The notes: generated by a model from the letters alone, not told the origin. Positions 26,838-36,439 are shown, counted from the first letter of the stretch. The stretch: DNA of 64,000 nt from Novipirellula galeiformis (GCF_007860095.1 NZ_SJPT01000008.1:313706-377705), one strand, 5' to 3'. Translations and numbers: made by a program.

Positions 26838-27761
26838 AAAAACTTTCTCCAGAGAGGTAGCAAAAGAAACGAACAATGAGGGAAATTTGATATCGGATAA
26901 TTACGGTGAAGCTCGTCAGAAAGCGGGGCAAGCAAGCGTTGAGTGAAACACTGAGCACCGCAGGGAGGACAAGGTTGGTTCGGTGTGTCTAAGTTGCAAT
27001 GTTGTAGGACTGAAGTTGAGCAGCAGCGAAGGAGCTTAAGAACTCAAAGCAGCGAGCGGTGGTGGGTGTCTCGCTGCAATGGACGCCGCGGGTGGCGGTT
27101 CGCCAATCTCAAGAAAGGGGGTTTCTAGTGGCGATCAGGGCCTTGTCTTCAACAATGGAATCCAAGTATTTCGGTCATGTTCACGTCAGCAACGATTCGA
27201 AAATCAAACTCGATTCGTTGAGGAAGCAAGAACTGTTCCCAATTGCATGCGCAACGCGAGCGTTCATCCGATCGCTGATCATGTATCCTCGACCGAGGGG
27301 CGTCAAGGGCGGTTTGTATGCCACCATGGCTTATTTGCGGTGAGAAGGTTTGTGATCGATCGGCAAGGAATTCTTGCAAAATCGGACGATTCGTCACGAT
27401 GCAATTTAAGATTGCCATAATGGATTGCAGGCTCGGTGCTCCCGGGCCACAACAATGCCTAGGAATCAGGCAGCTTGCTTGCGTAATAGGATGTTTCAGG
27501 AAGTCGAGTTGATGGACCAAGGGGCGCATCCGAAATCCATTGCTCGAATCGATCATTCCATGGGATCAAGCAAGAGCAAGAGCGAGGTGTCGCTCGGTTC
27601 GATTTGGATTGGCGCCTATTCCAGCACCGATGGGCTTGCCATCGGGATGGATTGGCTCATCAAGGGATGAGCTTTGAGATGGTTGTGTAGGCATAGGTCA
27701 TGCCTACAGCGACTCCTGGCCGATGGGCCAGGAGTCAGCGATTGATAACGAAGCCTAGGGC
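26838..27761. other. Non-coding spacer with conserved block copy 2
   Basis: 924 bp without a supported gene. 27130-27290 repeats the block described at 24620 (TTCAACAATGGAATCC, TCACGTCAGCAACGATTCG, ATGCGCAACGCGAGCG). 27453-27600 is related to 24917-25075 and 38628-38795 and ends in a decayed family-H hairpin (AAGAGCGAGGTGTCGCTCGG). Short frames here have no family features. Confidence 0.55.
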
Positions 27762-28580
27762 TTATTTGGAAGCTGGCAATTCTTTGATTTCAATGTTGCG
27801 GTAACGCACTTCGGCGCCTTCAACTTGGAATAGGATTTTGCCTGATTTCAAAGGGATCCAATCTTCGCCGTTGCTATCCAATTCACGGATGTCGCTGCCG
27901 CGATTGTTGACCACTCCATTGACGATGTGAGTAAATTCATCGGAACCTCGGACGATGATTTCGACTGTGTTCCAGCCTTCTTTTTCCTCGGTGGTGCTTT
28001 TGACGATCCGAGTGACGCCCTTGCTTCCCTGAGTCAGGGGAACGCCTCCATCTTTCGCTTCCATGAATTGGGGGCTGGAGCCTTTGCGTTTGGGGTCGAC
28101 CGTGGTGGTGACCTGGGTGCCATAGACGGTGAAAATATCGCCCGTGTCCTTTTCTTGGACCTGGCATTCTACGCCTCGTGGCCAAACCTTATTGGGGCCA
28201 ACCATGTGGAAAATGACCCCCGAATCACGGACGACATTGGTTCGTGGAGCGAACTTCTTTTCTCCCCAACGGTATTCAAATCGAAGGTGGTAATGTGAGT
28301 ATTCTTTTTGCGTCACAAAGTAACCAAACGGAGCCTCCGCTCCCTGTTCGGTATCCTTGTAAATATGAATCTCACCATTTTGGACCGAAACGATGTTTTG
28401 GGGGTCATCATTGAGTCGGTCTGGTCCATACCTTCCTAGAAAGGTGTCGAAGCCGTCGAGATTTTTGCCGTTGAATAGGGACGTCCACTCCGAGGACGAC
28501 TTGGCCGTTTCGGCTTGAGCGACGGAAGCATTGACGACGGTCAACGCAGATAGGAAGAAACAGAGAGTTGCAATTTTCAT
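27762..28580 (-). CDS. DUF1080 (3-keto-disaccharide hydrolase-like) secreted protein
   Basis: A 272-aa protein from ATG 28580 (AAGGAATC upstream). The frame is open to 28793, but those codons precede the signal peptide MKIATLCFFLSALTVVNASV. Family features: EWTSLFNGKNLDGFDTFLG at the start of the domain, FVTQKEYSHYHLRFEYRWGEKK, DSGVIFHMVG, GVECQVQEKDTGD and the closing GKILFQVEGAEVRYRNIEI. DUF1080 is a concanavalin-like jelly roll found in many planctomycete secreted proteins; sugar binding or hydrolysis is likely. It lies inside the DUF1559 array, with the ceramidase-like gene 390 bp upstream on the same strand. Confidence 0.9.
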   Translation of the reverse strand: MKIATLCFFLSALTVVNASVAQAETAKSSSEWTSLFNGKNLDGFDTFLGRYGPDRLNDDPQNIVSVQNGEIHIYKDTEQGAEAPFGYFVTQKEYSHYHLRFEYRWGEKKFAPRTNVVRDSGVIFHMVGPNKVWPRGVECQVQEKDTGDIFTVYGTQVTTTVDPKRKGSSPQFMEAKDGGVPLTQGSKGVTRIVKSTTEEKEGWNTVEIIVRGSDEFTHIVNGVVNNRGSDIRELDSNGEDWIPLKSGKILFQVEGAEVRYRNIEIKELPASK

Positions 28581-28868
28581 GGAACGTGATTCCTTGGGTA
28601 TCGTGAAATGCGAAGTTGTAAAGTACTGAAACGAGGAGGGAAGGCGACCGCGTAGGACGCCACAGGGTTGAGGGAGGGGATGGGGTGAGGGGGGACGATG
28701 GAGAATTGAGGGGGGACGATGGAGGCTCCGGCCCGCCACTCCACAGTCTCCGTTACGAGACGCAGAGCTGCATTGCCCACGCTCCACGGTCATTTAGGAC
28801 CGTGGTGCGAACGGATGGAGGATCCGTTCGATGCCCGCCTGTGAACACACTAGCCGATGCGAGGGCAA

Positions 28869-28884
28869 GTATATACGTATATAC
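28869..28884. repeat. 16-bp perfect palindrome
   Basis: GTATATACGTATATAC reads the same on both strands. It abuts and overlaps by 2 bp the 15-bp satellite at 28883. The stretch 28581-28868 otherwise shows no gene; it holds a short direct repeat (GAGGGGGGACGATGGAG near 28690 and 28710). Confidence 0.85.
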
Positions 28885-28987
28885 GGAGCTGAGGATTACG
28901 GAGCTGAGGATTACGGAGCTGAGGATTACGGAGCTGAGGATTACGGAGCTGAGGATTACGGAGCTGAGGATTACGGAGCTGAGGATT
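28883..28987. repeat. 15-bp satellite, seven copies, containing the ceramidase-like gene's stop codon
   Basis: Seven exact copies of ACGGAGCTGAGGATT. On the minus strand each unit reads in frame TCC TCA GCT CCG TAA, that is Ser-Ser-Ala-Pro-stop, the last codons of the gene at 28971. The first unit on that strand supplies the active stop; six more in-frame copies of the end follow. The period is 15 bp, a multiple of three. Confidence 0.95.
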
Positions 28988-30446
28988 CGGGGGTGGCCCA
29001 CAGCAAGTTGAGTGATTCGATGGTTTGCTCGACCAACACTTGTCCGCCTTCGGGGCCGACCTCGTTGCTTTCCACGATCGCGCTGTAACCGCCTCCGCGT
29101 GCGGCTCGCTCGCTGGGCAGGTAAGTGCCGGAACCGGCCAATTGAATAACGAAGGTTTGCAGCGCAGGGCTCCGTGCTTTCATTTGGATTCCATAGTCGG
29201 TGTAGAGCTCGAAATCGTTTGTGGCGATGGCGATGTCGCCCAAGCGAATGGTGTGCAGTTCCATTTTGTAAGGCTTCGATTCGCCAGCCTGTTGGCGCTC
29301 AAATCGATCCACCGCTTCTTGGTGCCATAGCATGCGTCGTTTCTGTTTGGGATCGGTGGATAGATCGCTGACTTTCGCTTGCAGCGCAAAGGCTTCTTCT
29401 CGAGTGACAATGCGTTCGGGCAATTCGATCGTCTTTACTTTGTGAACCAGCGGCACATCGGCGTGCCGCTCTTGGCTGGCGCCGGCGTAGGCCTCTTCCC
29501 AGCCAGCGACAATGCGTTGGGACAGCTCTTCGAGCCGTGTCAGTCCACGCAGTTTTCGCATCCGTTCTTCCGCCGGCTTGCTGTACATCAAGTGAGGCGA
29601 TTGGTCGCCTGCGGCGCCGGTCCAAGCGAGGACGTGTAGATCCTTGCCGTACTTCTCTCGCAACGCTTCACGAACCGGGTGCCAAAAGTCGGCATTGACC
29701 GCCATGCCCGACTCGACTTCTTGCGATGGACAGGCGACGTTGATCGCGGTGGCGATTAGGTTTTCTTGGTCATCCCAAAAACAAAGGACTTCAACTCCGT
29801 GGTCTTCGTAGCCTTCGATGCCGCGGAAGTTTGGATTGTTAGTGTTACCGTACATCGCCGCGGTTCCGTTGGCGTAGGTGGTACGCCGATTCTGAGCCAC
29901 CACGGCGTGACCGAGTCCCCAGCCGACGTTGCCAGCGCGTCGCGTTTGCCATGCATTGACCGCGGCGTCCGCGACACGATCGGCCAAAAACTCGATGTAT
30001 TCCTTCGGTTGCATAATGCCTTCGGTGGGCAATTCGTAAAGACCTTCTCGCGTGACGGGAGCGGTGTGCGTGTGGGTGGCATTCATTACCAACTTGCTGG
30101 CGTCAAAGTCGGGCAGTCGATCTTTGAGCCGTTGACGGACCTTCTCGGGAATCCCTTTGTTAATCAAGACCAAATCGCACGATACCATGATCGCTTGGTC
30201 GAGCACTTTGTCGCCCTCACGCGATTCCAGGGCGAGTGCGGTCGCCATCGCAGCGCTCTCGACCGTGCGGGCAATCCGTGTGGCAAATTGGCCTGAAATC
30301 GCAACGGGCTCATCGGGCGTGATGCTGATCGTCGCTCCGCCGATGTGCAGCTCGGATGCCGTCAGTGGACGTGCCGGCGAGGTCATAAGGACAACGGCAC
30401 TAACGATGGCAAAGCAGGAGCACCATCGTGGTATACAGTGAGGCAA
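28971..30446 (-). CDS. Neutral/alkaline ceramidase-like exported protein
   Basis: A 491-aa protein. The TTG at 30446 is preferred: GGAGAG lies 8 bp upstream and the first 30 residues form a signal peptide (CSCFAIVSAVVLMTSPARPLTAS). The next ATG, 20 codons on, would truncate it. The body starts LHIGGATISITPDEPVAISGQF, with MVSCDLVLINKGIP, ATHTHTAPVTREGLY (probable metal-site histidines), NVACPSQEVESG and WTGAAGDQSP, as in the ceramidase N-terminal-like family common in planctomycetes. Substrate unknown. The stop codon falls in a 15-bp satellite. Confidence 0.85.
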   Translation of the reverse strand: MPHCIPRWCSCFAIVSAVVLMTSPARPLTASELHIGGATISITPDEPVAISGQFATRIARTVESAAMATALALESREGDKVLDQAIMVSCDLVLINKGIPEKVRQRLKDRLPDFDASKLVMNATHTHTAPVTREGLYELPTEGIMQPKEYIEFLADRVADAAVNAWQTRRAGNVGWGLGHAVVAQNRRTTYANGTAAMYGNTNNPNFRGIEGYEDHGVEVLCFWDDQENLIATAINVACPSQEVESGMAVNADFWHPVREALREKYGKDLHVLAWTGAAGDQSPHLMYSKPAEERMRKLRGLTRLEELSQRIVAGWEEAYAGASQERHADVPLVHKVKTIELPERIVTREEAFALQAKVSDLSTDPKQKRRMLWHQEAVDRFERQQAGESKPYKMELHTIRLGDIAIATNDFELYTDYGIQMKARSPALQTFVIQLAGSGTYLPSERAARGGGYSAIVESNEVGPEGGQVLVEQTIESLNLLWATPESSAP

Positions 30447-30750
30447 GGTGTTCTCTCCGAGGTAGGGAAGCGGTCCGATTCCGAACGCGTTGGATGCAGA
30501 TGCAACCGCAGTCGATTAAGTGCAAGGCGGGATTCACAAGCGATGCGTTTGGACCCCTTGGTTTCTTTGAGGTCGAGACGCGTCGTGGTGAAGGGGTTAG
30601 GGACGCTCACTTGTCCAGTGAGGGGCGTGAACAGGACTTGGCAACGCTGGCGCAACGAGTGACGGTTTAACCGTAATTGATCCGGCGTTTGGAGCGCGAG
30701 CAAAAGCTCACGCTAAGTATAGTCCAAATTCAAACGGCGATTGGGTTTGC
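30447..30750. other. Intergenic region between ceramidase-like and lipoprotein genes
   Basis: 304 bp, holding the ceramidase-like gene's upstream region and the 3' flank of the lipoprotein gene. The last 30 bp before 30751 are nearly the same as 25183-25212. No gene, hairpin or repeat of note otherwise. Confidence 0.4.
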
Positions 30751-31206
30751 TTAATCAGCTAGGTCGAACGTGAAATCGTTCTCTCCGCCCTCGGTCACGT
30801 CGGCGGTCAAGTCGGACGACTTTGCCGTTTTGTATTTGACCGGCAGCGATTCCTTGATGGAAATCGTGGGTTCCTTGCCATTCTTTTCCATGTAGGCGAT
30901 CGATTCTTCGTGCGACAGGGCGCCCACGACTTCGGATTTCGAGATCAGGACTTTGTATTTCCCCGGCATTGCCCCATCGTTGGGTTGCAGTGTCGTCATC
31001 TCGAAGTGGCCGTTCTCGTCGGTAAAACCACTCGATGCACGCCCCGATCCATCGGGCGCAAATGTCACGGTCGCTCCGGCGACCGGTTGGCCTTGGTAAT
31101 TCACCGTACCTTTTGTCGGCACGACACCATCGACGCTGGCAGGGCTGTTACAGCCAAGGAAAAAGCTGGCTTGGGCAAGCACCAGCAAACAGACTAAATT
31201 TCTCAT
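30751..31206 (-). CDS. Transthyretin-like lipoprotein, type I (copy 2)
   Basis: A 151-aa lipoprotein identical in amino-acid sequence to the gene at 25213, with only scattered silent differences (for example at the codons around 31042 and 31075). The signal and lipobox (FFLGC) and the GTVNYQGQPVAGATVTFAP sandwich are the same. It follows the DUF1559 gene at 31327 by 120 bp. The identity covers the gene, the intergenic hairpin and the first part of the next gene, so this is a recent duplication or a converted segment. Confidence 0.9.
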   Translation of the reverse strand: MRNLVCLLVLAQASFFLGCNSPASVDGVVPTKGTVNYQGQPVAGATVTFAPDGSGRASSGFTDENGHFEMTTLQPNDGAMPGKYKVLISKSEVVGALSHEESIAYMEKNGKEPTISIKESLPVKYKTAKSSDLTADVTEGGENDFTFDLAD

Positions 31207-31252
31207 TGAAAATCAAATCCTCAAATCACGTTTTTAAACGGGGGTAAACGAG

Positions 31253-31284
31253 AGCCGGAGCGAGTTTGTGTGATCGCTCCGGCT
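31253..31284 (-). promoter_or_regulatory. Perfect intra-operon hairpin (second copy)
   Basis: The same AGCCGGAGCGA / TCGCTCCGGCT 11-bp stem as at 25715, with the loop differing by one base. It lies between the DUF1559 gene at 31327 and the lipoprotein gene at 30751. Confidence 0.65.
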
Positions 31285-31326
31285 TTAAAAAATGGATGGC
31301 GTTATGCTCGCGATTGCAATCGGAGA

Positions 31327-32361
31327 TTAGGGCAGCTCGACGCTCTCGCTGCCTTCCTTGGAACCTAGGGCACCCCACACGCCGTAGGGCGACGGGCCCT
31401 GCAAAACGCTGGGACTCGAAAGGTCTCCGGTGTCGATCGAATCGGTAATGAACGAGACCGATCCGTCACACTTTAGTACCGTGATGCCGCCAGGATGGTA
31501 GCTGCTAGGCGTCGCAAGCATGCGGTGAGCTGAATCGGTGATGTGGGCACAACTGGGACCGTTTGGTGGCAAGATGGTGTTCATCGCCGTCCATCCGGTG
31601 AATCCATAGGACCAAGCGTTGCCTCCGGTGCCTCGGGCCGTGAACGTCGATTTGTACAGGCCATTGGGGCCCACTGTTGCTAGACAAGCGATTGGATTGT
31701 TCGCTGTCGGAGAGGAGGCAACCGAAGGGTGAGACACGACAAATCCACCTTTGACTTTCGATCCATCTCCGATACCGCGTTCGCCCATGGCAATCGTGTT
31801 GCTCAATCCATCGACGATCGCAGAAAAGTTGAAGGCTCTCATTCGCCCAAATGGACTGCGAGTGGCCGTGTCGCCGTAGAAGGGTGTCCAGTCGCCCAGG
31901 CTAAAGCAATAGCTGTTGCGGCCAAGGTCGGTGCTTTGTTTGCTGCTCGATCGGGGATCCGAAGGACAGACCAAACCAGGAATCTGTGCGTACCACGGTG
32001 TATAGCCACTACTGACCGGGTATCTGTCATAGGGCGGGTAGGTCGTTCCGTTGATCGTGGTGGTCGAGGTGATTTGATCATACAACGCCTGTTGCTCAAC
32101 AAAAGGCAACAGCGCAATGAATCCACCGTAATGAGAGTTGTTGTGGCTTGCGTAAGCCCAGAAGGGCAACGAATCGTTGGTGTCGTGATAGTTGTGCAGC
32201 GCTAGGCCCAACTGCTTCATGTTATTGCTGCACGACATTCTGCGGGCCGCTTCACGGGCGGCTTGTACCGCTGGTAACAGCAATCCGACCAAGACTCCGA
32301 TGATGGCGATCACCACCAATAATTCAACGAGCGTAAAACCCGTTCTCGAACGACGACTCAT
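31327..32361 (-). CDS. DUF1559 prepilin-like protein, type I
   Basis: A 344-aa protein from ATG 32361 (GGAGAAAGATATT upstream). The prepilin site is [14 protein letters not shown]. The N-terminal 60 and C-terminal 55 residues match its type I relatives. The middle is distinct ([36 protein letters not shown]). It lacks the REGISDG-like insertion lengths of its neighbours and is the shortest type I copy. Paired with the lipoprotein at 30751. Confidence 0.93.
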   Translation of the reverse strand: MSRRSRTGFTLVELLVVIAIIGVLVGLLLPAVQAAREAARRMSCSNNMKQLGLALHNYHDTNDSLPFWAYASHNNSHYGGFIALLPFVEQQALYDQITSTTTINGTTYPPYDRYPVSSGYTPWYAQIPGLVCPSDPRSSSKQSTDLGRNSYCFSLGDWTPFYGDTATRSPFGRMRAFNFSAIVDGLSNTIAMGERGIGDGSKVKGGFVVSHPSVASSPTANNPIACLATVGPNGLYKSTFTARGTGGNAWSYGFTGWTAMNTILPPNGPSCAHITDSAHRMLATPSSYHPGGITVLKCDGSVSFITDSIDTGDLSSPSVLQGPSPYGVWGALGSKEGSESVELP

Positions 32362-32548
32362 AATATCTTTCTCCAGACGAGGTAGCGAAAAGAAACGGAC
32401 AATAATGGAATGCTGAGAATCGATTTAATGTGGTGAACATTGCCGGAAATTCGACAGTGTTTACCGCGATATTTTGAGAGGTAGAGAGGGGGAGTAAGAG
32501 CACAAGCAGGGATGGGATGCAAGAGCCTCTGCAGGGGTGCAAAATTGC

Positions 32549-32577
32549 AATGTAATGGTTCCAGTGCCAACATGCAA
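32549..32577 (-). promoter_or_regulatory. Sigma70-like promoter of the DUF1559 gene at 32361
   Basis: Minus strand: TTGCAT (32577-32572), 17 bp, TACATT (32554-32549). Predicted leader about 180 nt. Followed by GCAATTTTGC, as in several paralogues. Confidence 0.55.
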
Positions 32578-32689
32578 CAAATTGTACACAATAATCATGT
32601 CGGTTTAGTGGAGGGCTGTGGTTCGCTATCGGGTATGTGGGGTAGCGAATGCTCCGTTAGTGAATCGCGGTCCTGTTCAACAGAAGGGG

Positions 32690-32850
32690 GGCGTGATGAG
32701 AGCGTTGTCTTCATCACTGAGATTCAAGTTCTTCCGTCGCGCTCACGTCGGCAGCGATTCGAGAACCACGCTCGATTTTTTGAGGAAGCAAGCGCGGTTC
32801 CTGAGGCCATGCGCCAGCGCGAGCACTCATCCGATCCCCATTCCTCAAAT
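32690..32850. repeat. Conserved spacer block, copy 3
   Basis: Matches 24620-24776 and 27130-27290 (GTCTTCATCACTGAGATTC, TCACGTCGGCAGCGATTCG, GAGGAAGCAAGCGCGGTTCC, ATGCGCCAGCGCGAGCACTC). The rest of 32362-32974 is non-coding. Confidence 0.55.
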
Positions 32851-32876
32851 CTCGCTTTTGAAATGAGGGGAACAAG

Positions 32877-32908
32877 AGCCGCAGCGAGGTGGTGTGGTCA
32901 CTCCGGCT
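32877..32908 (-). terminator. Hairpin downstream of DUF1559 gene (family H)
   Basis: AGCCGCAGCGA...TCACTCCGGCT, imperfect stem, 67 bp past the stop of the gene at 32975. On the minus strand it is followed by CTTGTTCCCCTC. Confidence 0.45.
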
Positions 32909-32974
32909 GTAACGAAATTGATGGCCTGAGGTGGCGTTGTCACCCCATTGCAGTCGCGTGACCGCGATCAGCAA

Positions 32975-34030
32975 TTACGGCAGCTCGACGGTCTCGCTGC
33001 CGTCCTTGGTGCCAAGCGCACCCCACACACCGTAGGGCGACGGGCCTTGTGCAACGCTGCCACTGGAAAGGTTGCCGGTGTCGATCGAATCGGTAATAAA
33101 CGAGACCGATCCGTCACACTTCAATGCCATGACTCCGCCGGGATGGTAGCTGCTAGCCGTGGCGAACGAGCGGTTGCCCCAGTCGTTTGTGAGCCCACAA
33201 CTGGGGCCGTTTGGAGGCAGGATCGTGTTGACCATGGTCTCTCCAACAAACCCATGCGACCATGCGATGCCTGCGGAGCTTTTGACCGAAAAAGTCGATT
33301 TGTACATGCCGTTTGCCCCCAGCGTTGCAAGGCAAGCAATCGGATTATTTGCATCCGGAGTGGCGCCAACCGAAGGGTGGGTTAAGGCAACTCCACCCTT
33401 GACCCTGCCTCCGCTGACCACCGTTCCGTCTCCCATGCCGCGTTCGGCCATCGCAATCGTGTTGCTCAATCCGTCGAGGATCGCGGAGAAGTTAAAGGCC
33501 TTCAGTCGCGCAAAAGGACCGCGAGTGTTACTGTCGCTCCAGAACGGTGTCCAGTCGCCTACGCTAAAGTTGTAGCTATTTCTACCTCGATCGGAGGCTT
33601 GCTTGTTGCCGGCTCTTGGGTCGGAGGGACAAACGAGTCCTGGGATCTGAGTGAAATACGGCGTATAGCCAGTCCTCGCGCTATCGGGATACAAGTCGTA
33701 GGGCTGGTAGGTTACCCCATTGATCGTGGTCGTCGTGGTGATTTGATCATACAACGCCTGTTGCTCAACAAAGGGCAAGATCGCGATGAAGCCACTGTAA
33801 TGGGCATGGCCATGGCTGCCATGGGACCAGAAGGGCAACGAGTTGTTTGTGTCGTGATAATTGTGCAGCGCCAGCCCCAGTTGTTTCATGTTGTTGCTGC
33901 ACGACATTCGTCGGGCCGCTTCGCGGGCAGCCTGTACCGCCGGTAAGAGCAACCCCACAAGCACTCCGATGATGGCGATCACAACTAACAATTCAACGAG
34001 GGTAAAACCCATTTTTGAACGACGACTCAT
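32975..34030 (-). CDS. DUF1559 prepilin-like protein, type I
   Basis: A 351-aa protein from ATG 34030, with GGAGAAAG upstream; the frame is open to 34057. The prepilin site is [14 protein letters not shown]. The variable centre has [38 protein letters not shown] and [16 protein letters not shown]. The C-terminus is [15 protein letters not shown]. No lipoprotein gene follows; the hairpin at 32877 comes next. Confidence 0.93.
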   Translation of the reverse strand: MSRRSKMGFTLVELLVVIAIIGVLVGLLLPAVQAAREAARRMSCSNNMKQLGLALHNYHDTNNSLPFWSHGSHGHAHYSGFIAILPFVEQQALYDQITTTTTINGVTYQPYDLYPDSARTGYTPYFTQIPGLVCPSDPRAGNKQASDRGRNSYNFSVGDWTPFWSDSNTRGPFARLKAFNFSAILDGLSNTIAMAERGMGDGTVVSGGRVKGGVALTHPSVGATPDANNPIACLATLGANGMYKSTFSVKSSAGIAWSHGFVGETMVNTILPPNGPSCGLTNDWGNRSFATASSYHPGGVMALKCDGSVSFITDSIDTGNLSSGSVAQGPSPYGVWGALGTKDGSETVELP

Positions 34031-34214
34031 GAGAACTTTCTCCGGGCTGGGTAGCAAAAGAAATGAACATATGGAAAGCGGATGGTGGATTGACGGCGGT
34101 GAAGTTCGTCGAAGCGTCGACGATGTTCCCGCGGTCTTCTGAAGGTTTGTGGGGGGTAGGTGGAGGGCGTCCAGGAGGCTGGCGGGTTAGTTCTCTCTGG
34201 GGGGGCGAGGTTGC

Positions 34215-34243
34215 AGTGTAGTGGCTCCGATTCCGAGATGCAA
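34215..34243 (-). promoter_or_regulatory. Sigma70-like promoter of the DUF1559 gene at 34030
   Basis: Minus strand: TTGCAT (34243-34238), 17 bp, TACACT (34220-34215). Predicted leader about 180 nt. Confidence 0.5.
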
Positions 34244-34430
34244 CGAATTGCGATCAATAATCCTTCTGACCTAACGGAGGGTCGTGTACCGCTCTCGTTT
34301 TTCTTGGGGTGCAGGTGTTCCGCTAGCGGATCGCAAACCCGATTGAAAGAAAGGGGGGCCGGTGGTGGTGGTGATTAGAGTCCTGTCTTCATCACTGAAG
34401 TCCAGGCTTTTGGGGCACGTTCGCGCTAGC

Positions 34431-34531
34431 GAAGAGACGAACGCCCAGTAGAGAGACGAACGCCCAGTAGAGAGTCGGGCGCCCAGTAGAGAGTCGAAGA
34501 CCCAAGGAGAGTCAAAAGCCCAGCGAGAGTC
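34431..34531. repeat. 19-20-bp minisatellite inside spacer block copy 4
   Basis: Five decaying units of GAGAGACGAACGCCCAGTA type. It interrupts the conserved spacer block (34375-34590), splitting GCACGTTCGCGCTAGCGA from GGGGAAGCAAGAGCGATTCG. The other copies of the block lack it. No gene in 34031-34724. Confidence 0.75.
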
Positions 34532-34626
34532 GTTGGGGAAGCAAGAGCGATTCGTCGCGGTCGGCGCTAACGCGAGCGCTTATCCGGGGTCGTTGCTCGA
34601 CTCGCTGTTTTGAAGGGGGAAAAGAA

Positions 34627-34659
34627 AAGCCGGAGCGAGGTGTGAGGTCGCTCCGGCTT
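34627..34659 (-). terminator. Perfect 12-bp hairpin downstream of DUF1559 gene (family H)
   Basis: AAGCCGGAGCGA (34627-34638), 9-nt loop, TCGCTCCGGCTT (34648-34659), 65 bp past the stop at 34725. On the minus strand it is followed by TTCTTTTCCCC, so this copy is the best candidate for an intrinsic terminator. Confidence 0.65.
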
Positions 34660-34724
34660 CAATGAAAATGGGGGGGCCAAGGTGGCGCTATCGCGCACCG
34701 GCAATGGGGGATCGCGATCGGCGA

Positions 34725-35777
34725 TTACGGAAGGGTCACGACCTCGCTGCCGTCCTTGGAACCTAAAGCACCCCAAATGCCGTAGGGCGACGGGCCTTGT
34801 GCAACGCTGGGGCTTGATAGGTCTCCGGTGTCGATCGAATCGGTGATGAAAGTAACCGATCCGTCACACTTCAAAGCCATGACTCCGCCGGGATGGTAGC
34901 TGCTAGCCGTCGTAAGTATACGCATGCCAAAATCGCTTTCGCGGTTACAACTTGGGCCGTTTGGAGGCAAGATGGTGTTGATCGAGGTCACCCCGGTGCT
35001 CCCATTTCTCCAAGCGATGCCGCCTGGGCCTCGGGTCTGGAAAGTCGTTTTGTACATGCCGCTTGTGCCTACCGTTGCGAGGCAGGTAATCGGATTGTTC
35101 GCTGTGGGAGAGGAGCCAACGGACGTGTGAGATACGACAAACCTACCTTTAATCCTGCCTCCTGAGATCGTCGACGTCGAGTCTCCGATACCGCGTTCGC
35201 CCATGGCAATCGTGTTGCTCAGTCCGTCGAGGATCGCGGAAAAGTTAAAGGCCTTCCTTCTCGCAAAAGGACCGCGAGTGGATGTATCGTGGCGGTCGGG
35301 TGTCCAGTCGCCCAGGCTAAAGCAATAGCTGTTGCGGCCCTGGTCTGCGCCTTGGTTGTTGCCGCTTCCTGGATCGGAGGGACAGACATAACCAGGGATG
35401 TGCGTGTACCACGGCGTATAGTCAGAATCAAAGGTGTATATGCCATAGGGCGGGTAAGTCACCCCATTGATCGTGGTGGCCGAGGTGATCTGGTCATACA
35501 ACGCCTGTTGCTCAATGAAGGGCAAGATCGCGATGAAACTGCTGTAAACGATATTGTCAGGACTTTGGTAAGACCAGAAAGGCAACGAGTTATGGGTGTC
35601 GTGATAATTATGCAGCGCTAGGCCCAACTGCTTCATGTTGTTGCTGCACGACATTCTGCGGGCCGCTTCGCGGGCGGCTTGTACCGCTGGTAACAGCAAA
35701 CCGACCAGCACTCCGATGATGGCGATCACCACCAATAATTCAACGAGCGTAAAACCCGTTTTTGAACGATGACTCAT
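34725..35777 (-). CDS. DUF1559 prepilin-like protein, type I
   Basis: A 350-aa protein from ATG 35777, with GGAGAAAGATCTC upstream. The prepilin site is [14 protein letters not shown]. The centre is the most diverged of the type I set ([44 protein letters not shown]). The end is [15 protein letters not shown]. It is the last type I copy before the type II cassettes; no lipoprotein partner. Confidence 0.93.
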   Translation of the reverse strand: MSHRSKTGFTLVELLVVIAIIGVLVGLLLPAVQAAREAARRMSCSNNMKQLGLALHNYHDTHNSLPFWSYQSPDNIVYSSFIAILPFIEQQALYDQITSATTINGVTYPPYGIYTFDSDYTPWYTHIPGYVCPSDPGSGNNQGADQGRNSYCFSLGDWTPDRHDTSTRGPFARRKAFNFSAILDGLSNTIAMGERGIGDSTSTISGGRIKGRFVVSHTSVGSSPTANNPITCLATVGTSGMYKTTFQTRGPGGIAWRNGSTGVTSINTILPPNGPSCNRESDFGMRILTTASSYHPGGVMALKCDGSVTFITDSIDTGDLSSPSVAQGPSPYGIWGALGSKDGSEVVTLP

Positions 35778-35947
35778 GAGATCTTTCTCCTAATAAGAAA
35801 CAGCAAGAAGCAAATGCCTATCGATACCGTCGAAAAATGCGAAGGCATTCAGCGTTTGATTGAGATCGCGAGCGCGGAAGAGGGCACTCGTCTTGGCGGG
35901 GCTGGTCTGGGGTGGGGTGGGGTATTAGTTCTGTGTACTTAGGGGCC

Positions 35948-35975
35948 AGTGTAGTAAATGTCGATTGAGGATCAA
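35948..35975 (-). promoter_or_regulatory. Weak sigma70-like promoter of the DUF1559 gene at 35777
   Basis: Minus strand: TTGATC (35975-35970), 16 bp, TACACT (35953-35948). It occupies the position of the better matches at other copies, but the -35 box has shifted relative to them. Confidence 0.35.
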
Positions 35976-36077
35976 GAAGTAATAAAGTACCGCACCGTGC
36001 TCGGTGTCTAATGGTGCTTATCGTCACGCTAGCGGTGATCGGTGCTGCTGTATAGTACCGCTAAGCGGCGAGCGGAA

Positions 36078-36253
36078 TCGCGGCGAACGGTGCGGCGAAC
36101 GGTGCCACCCATAGGACGAACGAGCTAACCAACCGGCAAACGGTGCCAACTCGAGGGGCGAACGGTGCCACCCATCAAAAAAAGGGGCGAACGGTGCCAC
36201 CCACCAAGGGGCTTCACCAAGGGGCTTCACCAAGGGGCTTCACCAAGGGGCTG
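36078..36253. repeat. Short tandem repeats in intergenic region
   Basis: 36078-36203 holds several imperfect copies of GGCGAACGGTGCCACCCA. 36202-36253 is four copies of the 13-mer CACCAAGGGGCTT. Further right, 36250-36377 resembles 40940-41077 and 43005-43144, the 3' flanks of other type II cassettes. No gene in 35778-36491. Confidence 0.75.
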
Positions 36254-36377
36254 CCTGGCGGCTAACTACTTTGGTGAGGACACGATGTTTGAGGCGTCGT
36301 TCAATTTGAGAGGAGCCCTGGCATGCTTCGCTCTGAGCGCGATGACGGAGCGATGCGTCAATCAGCCGGTAAACGCA

Positions 36378-36439
36378 ATCAGCCGAAGAACGCTAACGTC
36401 CGGTAGTGGTTAACCGTGAGCCAGTGTTCTTCGGCTGAT
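36378..36439 (-). terminator. Long hairpin downstream of type II lipoprotein gene
   Basis: ATCAGCCGAAGAACGCT (36378-36394) pairs with AGTGTTCTTCGGCTGAT (36423-36439), 17 bp with one mismatch. It starts 53 bp past the lipoprotein stop at 36492. The same hairpin occurs at 41078 and 43145. No T-run follows, so it may be a stability or Rho-linked structure. Confidence 0.55.

Noticed and set aside
28883..28987. CRISPR array
   Set aside because: Units are 15 bp, directly abutting and without spacers; no cas gene is present.
28753..29001. Minus-strand frame with repeated SSVIL peptides
   Set aside because: It is only an out-of-frame translation of the 15-bp satellite.
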